From the NCBI RefSeq assembly GCF_019703515.2, contig NC_059372.1:20264931-20328930 (forward strand): a DNA stretch of 64,000 bases, given 5' to 3'. The stretch is from Myxocyprinus asiaticus. Its lineage: Eukaryota; Chordata; Actinopteri; Cypriniformes; Catostomidae. The translations under genes and the position numbers were made by a program. Below the pieces are notes generated by a model. It saw only the letters and a program-made list of their open reading frames with translations, made no database searches and was not told where the DNA came from. Of this stretch, positions 11,464 through 24,414 are shown piece by piece. Each line of letters opens with the position of its first letter. The first letter of the stretch is position 1.

Positions 11464-11707
11464 GTACGTTAACCACATTATATTCTCTGTGCAAATTTTT
11501 TTTTAAGCTGAAATAAATGATGATATGATATATAAGATGTCCAGCAGATATTGTGCATAAACCACAAATATGCATCCCCTGTATGTACAGAATACTATCT
11601 TGCAGTTTCCAAATTGTCAATAACACTACAAAAGTTTTCAAAAGGAATGCTTTCTATCAAGACCATGTTGTAAATATGGTAAATAAACATTTGCTCTCAT
11701 TTTGCAG

Positions 11708-11814
11708 ATATGACCCATTACAGAGCTTTCCCTGTGTGAATATGAAGCAAAGCGGAGGGGGGTGTCAGGACTACAGGGTCCACTTTACATGTCCGAAGTG
11801 TTTTTGCCTCCCAA
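11708..11814 (+). pseudogene. CysD domain 4 (beta), B exon
   Basis: Open and spliced in phase (TTTGCAG acceptor, GTAGGC donor). Encodes YDPLQSFPCVNMKQSGGG, then CQDYRVHFTCPKCFC. This exon shows no damage by itself. Confidence 0.82.
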
Positions 11815-11841
11815 GTAGGCATATAAAGTCTTTGTCTTTAA

Positions 11842-12526
11842 AGGGATATTTCACCCAAAAATTTTAATTCTCTGATCATTTACTCACCCTCATGACATCC
11901 CAGATGTGTATGACTTTTTCTTCTGCTGAACACAAACAAACATTTTTAGAAGATTATCTCAGCTCTGTAGGTCCTCACAATGCAAGTGAATGGGTACCAA
12001 AATTTTGAAGCTCCAAAAGCACATAAAGGCAGCATAAAAGTAATCTATTAAATCTATATATTCAGAAGTTATATAATAGGTGTGGGTGAGAAACAGATCA
12101 ATATTGAAGTCCTTTTTTTACTATCACTCTCCACTTTCACTTTCTTCTTTTGTTTTTGCTGATTTGCATTCTTCATGCACATCGCCACCTACTGGGCAGG
12201 GTGGAGAATTTATGGTAAAAACTGACTTAAATATTGATGTTTCACTTACCATATCGCTTTATATTTATACACTTATCATATCGCTTCTGAAGATATAGAT
12301 TTAGCCACTGGAGTCTTATGGATTACTTTTATGCTGACTTTATGTGCATTTTGGAGCTTCAGAATGTTGGTACCCATTCATTTGCATTGCATAGACCAAC
12401 AGAGATGATATATTCTTCTAAAAATCTTTGTTTGATTTCAGCAGATGAAAGAAAGTCTTACATATCTGGGATGGCATGAGGGTAAGTAAATAATGAGAAA
12501 ATTTTCATTTTTGGGTAAACTATCCC
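11842..12526. mobile_element. TTAA-type MITE, long copy
   Basis: TTAA at 11,838-11,841 and left end AGGGATATTTCACCCAAAA; right end GGGTAAACTATCCC followed by a T run instead of clean TTAA. The internal plan is like the copy at 9426-10108. Confidence 0.82.
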
Positions 12527-12737
12527 TTTTTTTATGATTTACTCTGGTATTGTTAAACAAGTGTAATTTAACCATGAGGAACAACATGACTTGGAAGAAA
12601 GTCACACAGTTCTCTCTTACCAACTTTTGTATTTATATTGTTTGCAAACTGATGGGCGATGCAAGAGATGTTATGGTTAATTTCTATTTCAGATTAGTAG
12701 CGTTATAATATTGTTATATTGAAGGACTTCGGACATA

Positions 12738-14367
<1,630 letters not shown>

Positions 14368-14471
14368 TAGTTATTTGAGGTAATTCTTCTTGCATACAGT
14401 GAGGCAGAGAAGTAAACATATTCTAATGCAGAGTTTGTTTGTTTACATTTTTCACTCTGCGTGGTATTCAG

Positions 14472-14643
14472 CGTGTATAACCCGATGGTTTGATCATTAC
14501 AACCCCGGTGGAAATGGAGATTATTAGCTTTTGACTGAACTTATCAATAAATACCCTGGGTACATATGTCTGGATGCTGGTGGAATAGAGGCTCAAACCA
14601 TCTCTGACCAACCAGCTTCTCAAACAGGCAACATCTTTCAAGT
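14472..14643 (+). pseudogene. CysD domain 5 (alpha), A exon with stop
   Basis: Keeps phase and donor. It encodes CITRWFDHYNPGGNGDY, then a TAG where the sister exon has GAG, then [16 protein letters not shown] and [17 protein letters not shown] single-base change explains the stop. Confidence 0.85.
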
Positions 14644-14785
14644 GTGAGCATATAAAAACTATTACAATACAAGATATTACAAGGCATATGCTTCTAGTGA
14701 CATTTAAGGCAAGAAAGACAAAAAGCTTTATTGGAAACGTTTAGATTTTATTATGCTCTAAAGTTGTTTTGTGTGTTTTTTGAAG

Positions 14786-14882
14786 GTATAATCCTACTTC
14801 TGGTTTTGCCTGTATAAACACAGACCAAGGAGCAGTGCTGTGTGCTGATTATAGAATATGCTTCAGCTGCCCAGATGTTCAA
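14786..14882 (+). pseudogene. CysD domain 5 (alpha), B exon, 7-nt deletion
   Basis: Encodes YNPTSGFACINTDQGAVL, then CADYRICFSCPD, and then lacks 7 nt of the GAGGAGTTTTGT block, so the last cysteine is lost and the exon no longer keeps phase. Confidence 0.82.
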
Positions 14883-14967
14883 GTGAGTGACATTTACAAA
14901 ACAGACTATCTGATCTAATAGTATATGTGATGATGAAGATTACTCAGCTGATCATCTTCTGCATCAG

Positions 14968-15134
14968 GTTGTAGGACATCTTGGTTTGACCAAGATAACC
15001 CAGGAGGCCAAGGAGATTATGAGACATTGATGGATATTCAGATCCACAACAGATCTGCTCTCAGCCTATTGCCATTGAGGTCTCAACAATTAGTGGAACC
15101 CCAGCACTGCAGACTGGAAACGTTTTTTTCAAGT
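14968..15134 (+). pseudogene. CysD domain 6 (beta), A exon, frameshift
   Basis: Begins CRTSWFDQDNPGGQGDYETL, then lacks about 7 nt of the ATGACATACC block, so the rest (SQPIAIEVSTISGTPALQTG) is out of frame. The donor position reads GCATGG rather than GT. Confidence 0.82.
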
Positions 15135-15302
15135 GCATGGTTAACAATATCATATTTTATTGATTGCATGATTACATGATGTGCAATTTGTATATCTTCT
15201 GGCACAGCACATCCATTGTATGTTCTAAATATTTGCACAGAAGTGATCTCTATAAAAACCACTTCTAAATATGGTTAACAGACATTTGCTCTCATTCTGC
15301 AG

Positions 15303-15507
15303 GTATGACCCAATGCAGGGCTTTGCTTGTATGAATGCACAGCAGAGTGGAGCTTTCTGTCAGGACTACAAAATCCGCTTCACATGTCTAAAGAGTTTCT
15401 GCAAGACTTTCCCCATTTCCCAATTCCCAAGCCTCGAACAGGAGAATGCCACATTTTCTCAAAACATGACTGAAATTTTTAACTTGACATTACATTTTTT
15501 ATGTTAA
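15303..15507 (+). pseudogene. CysD domain 6 (beta), B exon and C-terminus
   Basis: Open from the acceptor CTGCAG. Encodes YDPMQGFACMNAQQSGAF, then CQDYKIRFTCLKSFC, followed by a tail ending in NLTLHFLC and a stop. It looks like the last exon of the array. Confidence 0.75.
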
Positions 15508-15769
15508 ATTAAGCTCTTGATTTAAATTTATATAGCCATGTTAGATGGAATGCCAAAGAAATTTAAAAAACAAACCTGTTTACAGTGCTATGTGTTTCCT
15601 AGCCTCGGTTCATTGCGCTGAAATTTGTGTTGTGTGCCATGCCGAACATGACATGTTTGTTAGAACATTGAATGGAACTCCAAACATTTCAATTCAAGAC
15701 TCTATTCCTAAGATGATGTTCTGTCTGCATTTCAACAAACTTTTGCAAACTTCTTTATGTCTTTATATA

Positions 15770-16330
15770 CACTCACTGAGCACTTTATTAGGAACACTAT
15801 GATCCTAATAAAATGCCAGACGTGGTCTTCTGCTGTTGTAGCCCATCCGCCTCAAGGTTCGACGTGTTGTGCATTTTGAGATGCTGTTCTGTTCACTACA
15901 ATTGTACAGAGTGTTTATCAGAGTTACTGTAGCCCTTCTGTCAGCTCGAACCAGTCTGGCCATTCTCTGTTGACTTCTCTCATCAACAAGACGTTTTCGT
16001 CCGCAGAACCGCTGCTCACTGGATGTTTTGTGCTTTTTGGCACCATTCAGAGTAAGCTCTAGAGACTGTTGTGTGTGAAAATCCCAGGAGGTCAGCAGTT
16101 ACAGAAATACTCAAACCAGCCCGTCTGGCACCAACAATCATGCCACAGTTGAAATCACTGAGATCACATTTTTTTCCCCCATTCTGATGGTTGATGTGAA
16201 CATTAACTGAAGCTCCTGACCTGTATCTGCATGATTTTATGCATTGCACTGCTGCCACACGATTGGCTGAATAGATCATCGCATGAATAAGTAGGTGTAT
16301 ATGTGTTCCTAATAAAGTGCTCAGTAAGTG
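15770..16330 (-). mobile_element. Short Tc1-like element carrying only a DNA-binding segment
   Basis: 561 bp with ends CACTCACTGAGCACTTTATT and the complement, flanked by TA (15,768-15,769; 16,331-16,332). The catalytic domain is absent. A minus-strand frame in 16,016-16,279 encodes a helix-turn-helix-like segment (LSISVTADLLGFSHTTVSRA). Its middle is related to the fold-back element at 38,615-39,747. Confidence 0.85.
16016..16279 (-). pseudogene. Transposase DNA-binding fragment
   Basis: An 87-codon frame. Residues about 40-80 (DLSDFNCGMIVGARRAGLS and the following TADLLGFSHTTVSRAY) resemble the first DNA-binding module of Tc1-type transposases. It stops at YSEWCQKAQNIQ, before any catalytic residues. 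It could in principle make a small repeat-binding protein, but it is more likely a relic. Confidence 0.6.
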
Positions 16331-16334
16331 TAGA

Positions 16335-17280
16335 TTGTATTAATCAGTTGCATCCATAATAGACTAAATTTAAATACAGGTACATCACTAATCCACGAAC
16401 CTTAAATCACTACAACCTGTATTTTCCTCATAAATCACAGCAATCTAGTCAAGTATCTGGAGAATCCTGACTTTTAAAATGTTATAAAATGTTTCATTAA
16501 TAGATATAAACATAATGTAACGTGCTAAATGTGGTTATAATAAAAGGAAATTTGTGTGTTAGAATGGTAGTTGATAAATAACATGTCTGTTAACTTTCTT
16601 TTGGAAGATTTTCACCATTTTAACCACCTTTGAACTTTTCTGCAGTTAATGATCCTACAACGATATGTAACAGATTATTTTTTATAAGTAGGTTCAACGT
16701 AGTTACTATTATTATGAGGTCATAAAACTGCATGGATAATATAATTATACAAGGATTAGTAACAATGTGAGAGTTTTAGATTAAATGGCATGTCACACTG
16801 CTAAGTTTCATGCCAACTAAGACAAACAAGAGGAAAACGCTGCATTCCAAACAATAACAATATAATTAAGGGAAATAAATGAAAATATTATTTTTTTCCT
16901 TTTTATTTTCAATGATATTCTCGCATTCCCTTTTTTCACTCAGATATGATTTCACTGTTATGCGAGAACAGATGCTTTCTTCAGGAGGAACACTTGCAGA
17001 GCTGTGATTAACACCTGTAGACTGCTGTAGCAGTCTCTGTCCACATCAACTGTAATGCGCTTCTGGTTTTTATTTATTTATTTTTTTATGGATAATCAAG
17101 ACACTTGCGATGCGCTTTCAGAAAGAACTAGAACTATTTCGGCGTCATTTCCGCTGGAATATTCCAGCGAATCCCGCTATGTCTTTAAAAGAGACGCACT
17201 AAAATTCGCTGCTGACGAACATCATTACTGTTTAGTGGAGAACTACTGCATGGGAATAAAATAAAAAAATTGTGTCTTCG
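16335..17280. other. No gene recognised
   Basis: AT-rich DNA; open frames here are short. A 69-codon frame starting at 17,055 has no support. Confidence 0.35.
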
Positions 17281-17334
17281 AAGTTAGTCAATCTGCGTTA
17301 ATTCTGAGCAGCATCAATTTCCTTGACATCGAAG
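17281..17334 (+). other. Candidate untranslated exon with strong donor
   Basis: The sequence before a consensus donor (GACATCGAAG/GTAAGT at 17,335) is less AT-rich than its surroundings. It could be a noncoding first exon of the gene to the right (tmem269), but no acceptor pairing or promoter can be proved from sequence. Confidence 0.2.
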
Positions 17335-17687
17335 GTAAGTTTTGAAATATGCGAGGGGCGTTATATGTGGTTTATTTCACTTTGATATTAACAGCGTAAT
17401 AATATTGTTATATTAAAGGACTTGGGCTCTGTTGATAATCTCAAATTTTATTGGCAAAACAGAAACATATTAGACATTTTGAGGGACAGAATATAGGGCA
17501 GAAAACATACAGAATATTTTATTTTTTTATGCTTTTTTTTTTAGTGCGTTTAGAAATTACAACCTGTAGCTGTTTACAGATATAGAGGACAATCGTCTTG
17601 AAGCCACAATTAAAAAAAAAAAACTTTTTGTTGTTGTTGTTGCTTGTGCACTGTAAATTGATTCGGATAAGGATGCGCAGATCGCAT

Positions 17688-17938
17688 TTTTTAAACGTCG
17701 TGTCAAGTTAAAAAGAACTTCATCTGTTAAATACGCCTCTCAAATACACCTGCGTTCTGCTCTATTCGTGGCGCAGCTTCTATCCTTTTTTCTTAGGGGA
17801 CCTTTATACGTTTTTTAGTTTGAACGGCCCCTAAAAAAAGGATAGAAGCTGCGCCACGAATAGAGCAGAACGCAGGTGTATTTGAGAGACGTATTTAACA
17901 GATGAAGTTCTTTTTAACTTGACACGGCGTTTAAAAAA
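17688..17938. repeat. Near-perfect 110-bp palindrome
   Basis: Left arm 17,688-17,800 and right arm 17,828-17,938 are complements with about two mismatches over 105 bp, separated by a loop of about 27 bp. Arm words include CAAATACACCTGCGTTCTGC and AGATAGAAGC-type complements. Right-arm sequence (GTTCTTTTTAACTTGACACG) recurs at 52,840, so this is a fold-back copy of a dispersed repeat. Confidence 0.92.
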
Positions 17939-17939
17939 C

Positions 17940-18886
17940 GCGGCGCTCCTGCGCGAGACGCGGCGCAACGGTCAAAGACGTCAGTCTAACGCATGTTTAT
18001 ATAGACACACAATTGAAAATAATCGAGAACGGCGCAAAAACACATTCGATGTGAACGCCACTCAATCTGATTTAAAACGCGTCAATCAGCGCGTCAAATG
18101 CGCGCTGAAAACTGTGGTTATCAATTTATTTCGAGATAACTACATTTTCCATTTTAACAAAACGCATGTCTTGCTAATATGTAGTCAGAATGAGTCTCTG
18201 TCTGGGTTATGTAATAGACGTGTGGTACTGAGGCAGGAGTCAACGTGCTCTTGAATGAATCTACTGAAGGCTCTTTCAGATAATGGACTGATCTTTGTCA
18301 TGTTTTAAGGATCGTATTTACGAGTTAAGCGCACATGCTCCAAACCCTTACTTTCTGAGTTGGGGGCGTGTCGATTTAAAGCTGAAGTGTGTAATATATT
18401 CTGCGCCACTAGCGCCATTGAACGGAACAATAGCTGCGTCCGACAGCTGAAAAATGCTGCCCTCTTTGGCTGTATAAGGAAGTTGGATGAAAATAAGGTG
18501 CCAGAACTGTTCTGAGACCAGTTTTCTTAAGAGTTCCATATATTCAAAAACGCTGTCGGTTAAGCCAATAAAGCAGTGGTTCCCAAACTTTTTCAGTCAA
18601 GCCCCCCTTTAGTAATCGAAAGAATGTTCAGCCAATGCATTTCATGCTTGTAATGAATATGATTTATTTTTGATCAACTGAGCATCTAAAAACCTATAAA
18701 TTCAACAGAGTTTTTGAACTTCACAGTGCTGTGGGAAGTCAAATTAACTTAACACCTTATTTCTATAGGCCTAGTTATAATATTCACGAGTAAACCACTT
18801 TACTGATTTGGGACTGTGATTCTATAGTAAATATGTTTGTTTACATCTCCATAACAGATATAGTTTTCCTTTTACCAGAATCTTAA
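17940..18886. other. GC-richer continuation of the palindrome repeat, then no gene
   Basis: 17,940-18,120 is rich in GCG words and continues homology with 52,870-52,950. Beyond this no coding exon is supported. Confidence 0.4.
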
Positions 18887-19235
18887 AGGAATAGTTCACC
18901 CAAATATTAAAAATTGCTGATAATTTACTCACCCTCAGACCATCCAAGATGTATCTGAGTTTTTTTTCTGCATCAAAACAGAATTTAAGATTTTTAGGAT
19001 TTCATTTCAGGCCTCCTCCTCTAAACAATGCAAGTGAATGTACAAAATGTTTTGATGGTCCAAAATGCATATTTAGGGTGCATCAAAATAATCCACATGA
19101 CTCCAGTCGACCAATAAAGTTCTTCTGAACACAAACGATTGATTATTTTGAGAAACAAAGTAATACTTATATACTTTTTAACTAAAAATTATAGCTAATT
19201 ATCAGCAAATTTTCATTTTTGGGTGAACTATTCCT
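18887..19235. mobile_element. TTAA-flanked MITE, 349 bp
   Basis: TTAA at 18,883-18,886 and 19,236-19,239. Ends are AGGAATAGTTCACCCAAAT and the complement of GGGTGAACTATTCCT. Same family as the copy at 1522. Confidence 0.88.
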
Positions 19236-19326
19236 TTAATGATTTGGGAATCATTTAGATTATAGGAATATTTGATGCCAAACCAGGCCAGTTTGTATCC
19301 TAATCTCAAACATCATAGTACACATG

Positions 19327-19780
19327 TGGGGGACCTGGGTAGCTCAGCGAGTAAAGACGCTGACTACCACCACTGGAGTCACAAGTTCAAATCCAGGGCG
19401 TGCTGAGTGACTCCAGTCAGGCTTCCTAAGCAATCAGTTGGCCCGGTTGCTAGGGTGGGTAGAGTCACGTGGGGTAACCTCCTCGTGGTCACTATAATGT
19501 GGTTCTCACTCTCGGTGGGGCGCATGGTGAGTTGTGAGTGGTTGCCGCAGAGAATAGCATGAAGCCTCCACATGCGCTAGGTCTCCACGGTAACGCGCTC
19601 AACAAGCCATGTGATAAGAGACGGTTTCAGACACAGAGGAAACTGAGATTCATCCTCCGCCACCCGGATTGAGGCGAGTCACTATGTGACCATGAGGACT
19701 TAGAGTGCATTGGGAATTGGGCATTCCAAATTGGGGAGAAAATGGTGAATTTCTTTTTTTTTTTTAACTTTTTTTTTACT
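19327..19780 (+). mobile_element. tRNA-derived SINE, full length
   Basis: The head resembles a tRNA, with an A-box-like stretch (TGGGTAGCTCAGCGAG) and a B box (GTTCAAATCC at 19,385). It is followed by a unique body ending in GGGCATTCCAAATTGGGGAG and a T-rich tail. RNA polymerase III transcription and LINE-driven copying are the family mode. At least five more copies occur in the window. Confidence 0.88.
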
Positions 19781-19978
19781 TTTGCAACTACTTTTGTGAA
19801 AAACTTGTAGCAAAACTCACTTGTGCACTTGTAAAATCCTGATGCGAGAGAGCAAGACCAGTGTTTGGCGGGGGAGGGGTCAATGAAGTCGTTTTATTGG
19901 TTGATGCCTAGCCAGTGTATGCCACCGGTGTGAATGCAACCGGCGTGTTAATTGGGGATATGCGTGTGCATGTGAATA

Positions 19979-21140
19979 ACAGGGCTGTTGGTTTCCAGAA
20001 ATTTGGGAATCGACTCCAATTCCAATTCCGATTCTGATTCCTGGTTTTCCTGGAGTCGATTCCAGACTTATTTTTTTTATTCTTCTTCAATTCCGAAAAA
20101 AAAACGGGAGGTAAAATTTATATCTCATAATAAACAGCTCTTTACAAAGTGTCCTTTGTACTATTTATAATAGTATAAATGACATTTAGGCCTACTATTA
20201 ATAGCTCCATTCTAAGATTAAATCAGGGCCTATATGCACATACCAAAGTGCAATGCTTCAATCCCATGAGATAAATTTGAGGGAAGTTTGAGTAGATGCA
20301 CCTGTATTTTGAAAAACTACCACAAATAATCTTAAAAGCACCATTTAACCTACATTGAAATTGTCTGTTATCACTCATGAGTTTTTGTTTAGAAAAAGGT
20401 TTATATTAGAATGAACAGTAATTGTCCACTACCGTTTGTACACTGAATAAAATGTCCAAACAATACACTTCAGTTTTATTTAAATATCCAGGTTGTTTTC
20501 ATACAATCTAAAAAATATACATTTTATAATGTGTACTTACTTTTTTATTTGATTTCATAAAATAATTTTAATGTAAAATTGTGTAAAATGTAGGCCAACT
20601 AAAAAAAAATTATAAATGCAAAAGGTTTTCAAACACTGTGTATAAATGTTGAGAACGAGTAGAGAAGCATTAGATTCTCGCTTTTATAAGAGCAGCACAT
20701 TGATCAATTAAACTTCAACATACCGATTTATTGATGTGATCTGGGATGCTAACTCAACTCTGCCATCTCCTTGTTGCAGACTTGTGTTGTAACATCGGGG
20801 AAGTTGTTATTGTATGCCAATTTACAGTCACAAATTTGGCACGTTGATTAAATGTTGAATCCAAAGTAAAATACCGGTAGACTATACAGGTCTGGAAAGC
20901 AGATGTGTTGAAGGGCTTGCGTGATTGCTTCATACAGATCAACAAACGGAGAGGATTTACAGATGCTGACGGACTACAAAAGACTCAGAGTCAGGTTGAT
21001 GATCGTTAAGATGCAGTCATTTTATAATCCTTTTGTAAATTGTATTAGTGCTTTTAGGCTTCTGAAATGTATAGTTCAGTGGTCGAGAAAATAAACACAG
21101 TCTGAAAATATCAGCCGGTTTCCCCAAAAGAAATCGACTC
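19979..21140. mobile_element. Probable hAT-like element cut by a SINE
   Basis: Left side CAGGGCTGTTGGTTTCC followed by GAATCGACTCC; the right side, in complement, has GGAGTCGATTTC and GGGGAAACC, just where the SINE at 21,141 begins. The right terminus is missing. It has no recognisable transposase. Confidence 0.4.
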
Positions 21141-21459
21141 CAGCTAGGGAGGGTAGAGTCACATGGGGTAACCTCCTCGTGGTCGCTATAATGTGGTTTG
21201 TTCTCGGTGGGGCGCGTGGTGAGTTGTGCGTGGTTGCCGCTTTGGATGGCGTGAAGCCTCCACACGCGCTATGTCTCTGTGGCAACGAGTTCAACAAGCC
21301 ATGTGATAAGATGCGCGGGTTGATGGTCTCAGACGCGGAGGCAACTGGGATTCGTCCTCCGCCACCCGGACTGAGGCGAATCACTACGTGACCACGAGGA
21401 CTTAAAAAGCACATTGGGAATTGGGCATTCCAAATTGGGAGAAAAAGGGGAAAAAAATC

Positions 21460-21496
<37 letters not shown>

Positions 21497-21515
21497 ACAA
21501 AAAAAACAAAACAAT
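21141..21515 (+). mobile_element. 5'-truncated SINE with poly-C and poly-A tail
   Basis: Starts inside the SINE body (GGGAGGGTAGAGTCACATGG) without the tRNA-like head, as is typical of incomplete reverse transcription. It ends with a C run of 22 (21,459-21,480) followed by an A-rich run. Confidence 0.85.
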
Positions 21516-21700
21516 GCTAGTTACAATATCAAGTACAAAGTAAGTACAAGTAAGTACAAATACCAAATTGACCAATGGGTGAGAATAAATGAAAACAAAC
21601 TCTGAGAAAGTATGAGAAATTTCTTCAGAAATTTAATAATTCTGTTTGTTTGGCAAAAATCTTAAGATTTTCAATCTTAAATTGGTTTGACAATTTTAAA

Positions 21701-22374
21701 TTTTGAAATTTACCTATTTCCGATGTGAAAACGGGCGACTTTTCGTTCACATAAAGTCAGAAAAAAACAACATATGAATCCAAATTAACATGTATTTATA
21801 CTAAAGTAATATTCAAAGCCGTGCTGGTCCATTATGGTAACAAGTACCCGTCTCTTCCCCTGGCTCACTCGGTGCACCTCAAAGAGGATTACAACAGCAT
21901 CAAGACCTTGCTGGACGCCTTGAAGTGTGATGAGTATGGCTGGGAGGTCATAGGAGACTTCAAAATTGTGGCATTCCTGATGGGTCTCCAAGGCGGTTTT
22001 ACCAAGTTTCCCTGCTATCTTTGCCCCACTACCACAGGCGGGACTGGCCACAGCGGACCGAGTTCTCTGTGGGGAGGAACAACGTCAAGTGGGAGCCACT
22101 GGTGGACCCCCGGAAGGTGCTGATGCCACCACTGCACATCAAATTGGGCCTCATGAAACAATTTGTCAGAGCTCTAGATAAGGATTCGGCAGCCTTCAGG
22201 TACCTTCAAGACTTCTTCCCTAAGCTGTCTGAGGCAAAGGTCAAAGCCGGTGTCTTCATCGGACCACAGATAAAGAAGGATTTTGGATTCATATGTTGTT
22301 TTTTTCTGACTTTATGTGAACAAAAAGACACAAATTCGCCCGTTTTCTCATTGGAAATAGGTAAATTTCAAAAT
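21701..22374 (+). mobile_element. Terminal-repeat element carrying a protein fragment
   Basis: Inverted arms 21,701-21,786 and 22,282-22,374 match over about 85 bp, apart from a gap of about 8 nt and a few changes; shared words are TTTGAAATTTACCTATTTCC and ACATAAAGTCAGAAAAAAAC. The body between them is a coding fragment (see 21,820-22,290). The arms probably mark a nonautonomous DNA element; its superfamily is not clear. Confidence 0.75.
21820..22290 (+). pseudogene. Fragment of a mobile-element-associated protein of unknown role
   Basis: Two overlapping frames read through one protein: first SVHLKEDYNSIKTLLDALKC, GWEVIGDFKIVAFLMGLQGG and FTKFPCYLC; then, after a small deletion, HYHRRDWPQRTEFSVGRNN, KWEPLVDPRKVLMPPLHIKL and FRYLQDFFPKLSEAKVKAG. 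From memory, long versions of this protein occur as uncharacterised multi-copy genes in arthropods and fish, with a DDE-transposase-like or phage-like distribution. The start and the C-terminal third are missing, and the frame breaks near 22,025. It is a dead gene piece carried inside terminal repeats. Confidence 0.7.
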
Positions 22375-22379
22375 ATCAC

Positions 22380-23770
22380 TGTCCTGGCACAAGTGAGTTT
22401 TGCTACAGGTTTTTCGCAAAAGTACTTGCAAAAGTCAAGGCGTGAAGATTTAAAGTTGCAGTGCCAGATTTGAGAAGTTGTAAGTGCCGATTTGTGGTTG
22501 TACTGCGAAAATGAATTAAAGTCCAAAAGTTAATGTGTAATTCAAGTTTGTGTCTGTAGTTGTATTTATTTGAATGTCATTTTGCACATTTGTGACAACT
22601 TGTCTGCATTTGTGAGTTCAAAACACAAGCTCTGAATTATTGTCTGTAAGTGCAGATTGCAACATTCAATTTCAAAATTTCCACATCGGTACTGTGTGTG
22701 TAAATTTCAACTTACGAGTAGACATATTTACTGTACAAGTTCTCAAATCCAAATATGTAAGCTCTCAAGTTTTGCTTTTGATTTACCTTCATAGTTAGTC
22801 TTACTTAAGAAAATGAACTGTTTATTTGTTAAAAATAACAGCATAAACACATTTAACGCAAATATTTAATACATAATGAAAAATTCTGTTACAGTTTACT
22901 GTGATAAATGTTAGTAAGGGTGTTGTTGATGTGTAGATGTGAAAAGTCTTGTAATTGATGCTGGTGATGCAGGTGTTTTCCCTTTCCCTTGTCCGATATG
23001 TTCAAAATGTCAGTGCTGTAGCCATATGAAATGGTTTAATTGCTCCATAGAGATTTAAAATAGAAAATTCTCATGAAGAATTCAAATGGGTCGCATAAGT
23101 TTTGTCATCTGCAACATGATATTGAGAGAAGCCCAGTTTAATGAGACAGTCATGTGATATCCTGTCACCGGAGCTCAAGTATCGAGGGAAGCCTGGATGA
23201 TGCGTGATGCGTGTCGCGTGCACACCAGCACCTGCGTGATCCAGAGGTACAGTAGGATAGAGCGGAGCGCATCTCGTGTGTGATTCTCGGTGGATCACAC
23301 AACACTCACACGACACCAGTCTTTAAGCATCCCGAGCTCATCCACGTTTCAGATGAATAAGCATATTTAGCACTTATAAAATGGCAAAAGCCAGATGAAT
23401 TTGAATATCATATAATTTGCTTCGGTGGCCAAAATTTCATTTCGAAATTTCGTTTTGAAATATTTTCAATGCAGGAAAAACCCTGTTCTCACAAAAGCAG
23501 AGGATTTAACAGTGGATTTAATACTTTAAAATGTACAACATGAAAACAAACTGGCATGGCAGCCATCTCTCTTCATTGAGAGTCTCTACAGACTCAACAG
23601 TCCAGCTGAAATGTATCAATCGATTGCACAATTGACACTCAATTGGATTGGAAGTATGCTTCAAATGTTTACACTTAATAACAATAATAATAATATAGCT
23701 AGTTTTTTTTTATGGACTTCTCCAATCCCCCATCTCCCTGCGCCTCCCCTGCAGTGCCCTCGCACCTCTC
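22380..23770. other. No gene recognised
   Basis: AT-rich sequence with short GC-richer patches near 23,150-23,300. I see no splice-supported coding exon. Confidence 0.35.
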
Positions 23771-23779
23771 AAGCGACTT

Positions 23780-24272
23780 GATAGGTGTGGTGAGAAACAG
23801 ATCAATATATAAGTCAATTTTAGCTAGAAATTCTTCTACCTGCCCAATAGGGGGCATATATATGAAAAATGTATATCACCAAAAACACAAGAAGAAGAAT
23901 GTGAAAGTTTAAGTGGAGATTGACTGAATTTTATTCATTCCCTATTTGACCCATTTGACTCAACCACAAGATGTCACTGTGGGACTACATGATTTACTCT
24001 GGGGCACTTTGAGCTTGATAGAAAACACGCCCTCTCATTACCATATGGACAAAGAAATTTAGAAATACATAAATGTGGAAATAAATGAATATAGAAATAA
24101 GTAAATATGAAATTTTGGCACCCATTCACTTGCATTGTATGGACCAAAAGATCTGAGAAATTCTTCTAAAAGTCTTAATTTGTGCTCTGCTGATGAAAGA
24201 AAGTCATACACATCCGGGATGGCATAAGTGTGAATAAATGAGAGAATTAAAATTTTTGGGCGAACCATTCCT
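23780..24272. mobile_element. TTAA MITE relic split by another repeat
   Basis: The right end reads CGAACCATTCCT followed by TTAA (24,273-24,276). Internal MITE sequence occurs at 23,780-23,925 and resumes at 24,113. The left terminus is not recognisable. The gap is filled by the repeat described at 23,930-24,112. Confidence 0.6.
23930..24112 (+). repeat. Dispersed repeat, first partial copy
   Basis: Begins CCCTATTTGACCCATTTGAC and contains CCACAAGATGTCACTGTGG and CCTCTCATTACCATATGGAC. The same blocks occur in the same order at 25,264-25,430. It breaks the MITE at 23,780-24,272. Confidence 0.8.
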
Positions 24273-24299
24273 TTAACTGATTTTGCAGCAAATCAGCTG

Positions 24300-24364
24300 C
24301 CTACGTATGGAGGACTGAATGTGACAGTATTAATAAAAAAAAAAAAATAAATAAATAAATAAAA

Positions 24365-24414
<50 letters not shown>

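Noticed and set aside
17055..17264. 69-codon frame as a small gene
   Set aside because: No domain, no signal of conservation, and a low-complexity start. A noncoding exon next to it is likelier but also weak.
18574..18780. hAT-like end (CAGTGGTTCCCAAACTTTTT)
   Set aside because: Only the left end is visible; no matching right end or target duplication was found, so it is not listed as an element.
19327..19400. A functional tRNA gene
   Set aside because: It has A- and B-box-like words but the cloverleaf cannot be closed, and a long SINE body follows. The other copies confirm a SINE.
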